Shown piece by piece: positions 60,781-64,000 of a DNA stretch of 64,000 bases; within the stretch, counting starts at the first letter, position 1, and the number at the start of each line of letters is the position of its first letter. The DNA lies in contig JAEWAK010000003.1 in the NCBI GenBank assembly GCA_023391695.1, forward strand, positions 1-64,000, read 5' to 3'. The DNA is from Bacillota bacterium. GTDB lineage: Bacteria > Bacillota > Clostridia > Lachnospirales > Lachnospiraceae. The translations under genes and the position numbers were made by a program. The notes below the pieces were generated by a model that made no database searches, had not been told where the DNA came from, and saw only the letters and a program-made list of their open reading frames with translations.

Positions 60781-61251
60781 GTTCATTCTCCTTCCATTTT
60801 TTATGACAGTTTCCTTTCGCCGGATTCTGTGCTCCTTTAAGCTTTTTTTGCCGCTTATTTTTCATATTTAGCATACCCTTATGATAGCACCCGTCCTCCC
60901 CTGAATCCTATCGTAATATTGTTTGAAGTAGGGTATTATTTTACTGTTATTTCTTTGTTTCTTATTGCTTTCTGTTTTATTTCCAACGGAATACCGCTAT
61001 TTTCTTGGTTTTTACTAAAATCTGCTCTTTTACCGTATTTTTTTACAGTATTTGATACCAATTGCAATTTTTAATTTTCTTTGTTAAAATAAATGAATCT
61101 AAAAGAAAAGGGTAAAATAATCTTATCCTTTCTTTTATTTCACACCTGGCATTTGTATTGGGGATACGAAATGTCAGATGCAGGATTACATTAATTATCT
61201 GTGAGATTTTGTCACATTTATCTTTCATTCATAATATGAATAGGAGCTGTC
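60781..61251. other. Divergent intergenic region between importer and two-component operons
   Basis: About 470 bp hold the promoters of two divergent operons. An imperfect inverted repeat (CTGGCATTTGTAT, 61146-61158, with ATACGAAATGTCAG, 61164-61177) lies about 75 bp before the response regulator start and could be an operator or a leader hairpin. The stretch 60920-61000 is T-rich and resembles the fucA promoter flank (GTTTGAAGT at 60919 and at the fucA promoter). No gene is seen. Confidence 0.5.
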
Positions 61252-62808
61252 ATGAAAATATTAGTAGCAGATGACGAAAAACTGACCAGAGAAGGTATTA
61301 TTTCTAATTTAAACTGGAAAAAACTTGGTATAGACGAAATATATGAAGCGGACGACGGACTGAACGGAATTGAACTTTGCAGACTCCATAAACCGGAAAT
61401 TATTTTAAGCGATGTGCGAATGCCGAGGATGAACGGTATCGAGATGGCAAAAGAGATACAGAAAATACTGCCCTTATCCAGCCTTATATTTATGAGCGGC
61501 TATTCGGACAAAGAATATCTGAAAGAAGCCATAAAACTGAAAGTGATCAGTTATGTGGAAAAACCCATAGATAGCGAGGAACTGGAAGCTTCCATCCGGC
61601 TGGCTGTGGAGGAACAATTCAATCATGTTAAAAACCAGATCCGGACCGATTATCACAATAAATATTCACAGAGTAAACTGGCTCTGCAGATTATCTATCC
61701 CGCCTCCAAAGAGAATTATGCGGATTACACAAAGCAGTTTGGAGAATTGGGTTATCCCATAAAACCGTCCACGGATTTCACCACCATTATCATTACCTTA
61801 AAAACCGTCGTTTCCACCCTGTCGGAACCGCTTGTGAATGAACTGTACGGCAATATTGATGAAATTGTTAAGAAATTCCATATGGATTATATCCTTGCAA
61901 TAAAAAATGATGAATATATCATTTTACACATATTTTCCGACAACCGGACAATTGATTACGGAATCCGAAATATCTGCCTTTTACTGTCTTCTTATCTGAA
62001 TAATACCTATCAGTACTATATTGCGGTGGGTAAAACGGTACGGGGCATTAAGAATGTATTTGAATCCTACAATTTGGCGGTCGTTTTATTGCAAAGCTCA
62101 TTTTTTTACGAATATAACAGCATTATTGTATCGGAGCCGGTTTCCGCTGCTCCCCCGACTTCCGACCAGTCACTTTTTGCCAGGTATACGGAAAACCTGG
62201 AACAGCAAAACCAGGAGGACGTTACCCAGGTGGTTACGGACCTTTTTGAAAGTTTTAAAGAAAACCAGCAAGTACTTCCCAATTATGCCAGGGATCTGTA
62301 TTATAAATTATTTTCCGCTCTTATCCGGACGGCTTCCAGCCTTCGCATACCTGCCTTTTATGAAGAAGATACGGCAACTGTACTTGAGTATGTATCCAGG
62401 GATTACAATTTAATGGAATTGCACCGGCTGCTGTTGGAGAAAATCAATTTACTCTTTACCTACCGGAAAGAACACTTAAGGGACAATGCCACCATATATG
62501 CGATCAAGGAATTTATAAGCAAAAATTACAGAAACGAAACCCTGTCCGTAAAAGATATCAGTGAACATGTATTTTTATCTTCTTCCTACGTATGTACTTT
62601 ATTTAAAAATGAGACCGGTAAGACCTTAAACCAGTTCCTTACCGAATTTCGCATCGAAAAAGCCAAAGCCATGTTAATGGACCCCCGGTATAAAATAACG
62701 GATATATCGGCCAGGGTCGGTTACAGCGACAGCAACTATTTCGGAAAAGCCTTTAAGAAAATAGTGGACCTGTCACCATCAGAATACAGGGAGCGGTACG
62801 GAAAATGA
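61252..62808 (+). CDS. Response regulator, YesN type (receiver plus AraC HTH)
   Basis: The 518-residue regulator has a receiver domain (D54 in IILSDVRMPR; K in YVEKPIDSEE), a central linker domain, and a C-terminal AraC double HTH (LSVKDISEHVFLSSSYVCTLFKNETGKTL and RVGYSDSNYFGKAFKKIVDLSPSEY). It is divergent from the importer operon and overlaps the following kinase gene by ATGA. Control of the neighbouring importer is plausible (inference). The ribosome site is AGGAG. Confidence 0.92.
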   Translation: MKILVADDEKLTREGIISNLNWKKLGIDEIYEADDGLNGIELCRLHKPEIILSDVRMPRMNGIEMAKEIQKILPLSSLIFMSGYSDKEYLKEAIKLKVISYVEKPIDSEELEASIRLAVEEQFNHVKNQIRTDYHNKYSQSKLALQIIYPASKENYADYTKQFGELGYPIKPSTDFTTIIITLKTVVSTLSEPLVNELYGNIDEIVKKFHMDYILAIKNDEYIILHIFSDNRTIDYGIRNICLLLSSYLNNTYQYYIAVGKTVRGIKNVFESYNLAVVLLQSSFFYEYNSIIVSEPVSAAPPTSDQSLFARYTENLEQQNQEDVTQVVTDLFESFKENQQVLPNYARDLYYKLFSALIRTASSLRIPAFYEEDTATVLEYVSRDYNLMELHRLLLEKINLLFTYRKEHLRDNATIYAIKEFISKNYRNETLSVKDISEHVFLSSSYVCTLFKNETGKTLNQFLTEFRIEKAKAMLMDPRYKITDISARVGYSDSNYFGKAFKKIVDLSPSEYRERYGK

Positions 62809-64000
62809 TAAAAAGATTAAAAAAGCTGATCGATTTTTATTCCTATGATATGAAATTAAAGCATAAGCTTTTAATTTCCCATCTTATTTTAATTTTGGCC
62901 CCAATCTTAATTATTACCGCATTATTTTACAGCCAGCTTTTTAATATTATCGTTTCCAATACAAAAGATTCGGAATTAAATCTTTCGCGGGAGACCGTAA
63001 GCAATTTTGAAAACACCGTGGAAGATATTAGGAATATATCCAGTGAAATCGTGAAAGACGAGATCTTTACCGAACTCATATCCAGTCCGGCCCTGAATGA
63101 ATACGGCACGGATAAGAGTAAGCTGTATTCCGGTATCCATTCCTTTCTCCAGTCGGTGGATGCCAAAATTGACGGTGTTACCGTAACAGATATTAAAATC
63201 TACCTCAGTACAGACTATCAGGAATACTATAATGACACCGAGCTATCCGGTACCGGAATCTTAAGGCCAATCAGTGATATTCAAAACTCTTATTGGCACG
63301 GTATATTTTCCAGTACGGACGAAAGACTCCTGCTCTGCCCCACCCTCTATCTTACTTCCATGGAGAAAAAGAATTCCGGTTTAATATCCTTTACCCGTAA
63401 AATAAGCGGCCGGGACAATGCTGAAATCGCCTATGTCGCCGTTTACTTCAATAAATCCTATCTAAATTCCATGTTAAAGGAATACACGACCCTGCCCGGA
63501 AGCGCCAAATATATAGTAAATGAACGGGACGCCATTGTTGCTTCCTCCAGTACCAATCTGGTAGGCAAATATCTGGTTTATTACAATGAGATACCACCCC
63601 TGGTACCGGATACGAACAAATTCGAAATTAAAACGTTCTCATCGGAGCGTTGTTATATATCCTACCAGGAAATAAACGGCGCGGGCTGGTATATGATATC
63701 GGTCATACCGGTCAACAGCATCTGGTCGGAAAACAAATCCCTTATTATGGAGTTTTTATTAGCCTATGTACTGGTCCTGGCTTTTGCCTGTATGGTTTCC
63801 CTGTTACTATCCAATTCCATCGTCCGGCGTATTTCAACGGTGATAAACCAAATGAAATCGGTCAAGACCAAAAAGCCTACCCCTTTGGACACCCCCACGG
63901 AACATGATGAAATCGGGGATTTAATCGAAACCTATAATTACATGGTCGGGGAAATTAATAATTTATCCGAAGAGCAGGTTAAAACCGCAAGCGAATTAAG
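62805..64000 (+). CDS. Sensor histidine kinase, YesM type (runs off the window)
   Basis: Read from the ATG that overlaps the regulator stop (ATGA). It has no stop before the window end, so about 398 residues are visible. They show an N-terminal membrane helix (KLLISHLILILAPILIITALF, about 20-43), an extracellular Cache-like sensor region to about 305, a second helix (about 310-335) and HAMP (NSIVRRISTVINQMKSV, EHDEIGDLIETYNYMVGEI). The histidine and ATPase domains would lie beyond the end. It forms a system with the preceding YesN regulator. Confidence 0.9.
   Translation, partial: MIKRLKKLIDFYSYDMKLKHKLLISHLILILAPILIITALFYSQLFNIIVSNTKDSELNLSRETVSNFENTVEDIRNISSEIVKDEIFTELISSPALNEYGTDKSKLYSGIHSFLQSVDAKIDGVTVTDIKIYLSTDYQEYYNDTELSGTGILRPISDIQNSYWHGIFSSTDERLLLCPTLYLTSMEKKNSGLISFTRKISGRDNAEIAYVAVYFNKSYLNSMLKEYTTLPGSAKYIVNERDAIVASSSTNLVGKYLVYYNEIPPLVPDTNKFEIKTFSSERCYISYQEINGAGWYMISVIPVNSIWSENKSLIMEFLLAYVLVLAFACMVSLLLSNSIVRRISTVINQMKSVKTKKPTPLDTPTEHDEIGDLIETYNYMVGEINNLSEEQVKTASEL

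Noticed and set aside
61252..62808. YesN regulator considered as a part of the microcompartment control
   Set aside because: It diverges from the importer operon with its own kinase. Nothing in the sequence links it to the shell genes more than to the importer, so only a possible importer role is stated.

Overview
The window looks like one stretch of a low-to-moderate GC, anaerobic, carbohydrate-degrading Firmicute, most likely a Lachnospiraceae/Clostridia member. This is inferred from gene content and order, not from a marker gene. Almost every gene lies on the minus strand. Genes are packed into operons with strong GGAGG-type ribosome binding sites. No rRNA, tRNA, CRISPR array, phage or intact insertion sequence was seen.

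Left part (1-11948): a flavin amine oxidase faces a complete tryptophan operon (trpE-G-D-C-F-B-A), which is preceded by a tryptophan T-box leader and a good promoter. Upstream lie a NYN/LOTUS nuclease-like gene coupled to a 54-residue membrane ORF, then a small membrane protein/XRE repressor pair and a short remnant resembling a group II intron 3' end.

Middle part (11949-40262): a ChvE-type multiple-monosaccharide ABC transporter lies next to a sensing module made of two sugar-binding proteins, a YesM-like kinase and a YesN-like regulator. After this come a truncated aldo/keto reductase abutting a patatin-like gene, a BlaI/BlaR1-like pair whose sensor gene seems to carry an in-frame stop, and a beta-mannoside-type cluster: SGNH hydrolase, GH130 phosphorylase, a second YesMN system, a three-component ABC importer and an FAD oxidoreductase. 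A subtilisin-like protease and an AraC regulator close this part.

Right part (40434-64000): a B12-independent, glycyl-radical propanediol-utilising bacterial microcompartment (fucose/rhamnose type). An importer and RhaM mutarotase handle the deoxysugar, and FucA splits the sugar phosphate to lactaldehyde and DHAP. Lactaldehyde is presumably reduced to 1,2-propanediol. The glycyl radical dehydratase, switched on by its radical-SAM activase, makes propionaldehyde inside the shell. PduP, PduL and a zinc-type alcohol dehydrogenase then convert this to propionyl-CoA, propionyl phosphate and propanol. PduS and PduT could pass electrons across the shell. Shell genes are present for BMC-H (four), the tandem-domain PduT, PduU and the PduN vertex. 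A DeoR regulator lies inside the locus, and AT-rich repeats flank a strong promoter ahead of fucA. No sugar isomerase or kinase gene is in the window.

The most unusual signals are (1) a family of short hairpin repeats in microcompartment intergenic regions (and one sugar-transporter spacer) whose end supplies a Shine-Dalgarno-like GGGAG in front of several genes, sometimes as tandem arrays with a second hairpin in each unit, and (2) a shell-protein gene with two well-supported in-frame starts, giving a Lys/Glu/Thr-rich N-terminally extended form and a normal-size form.
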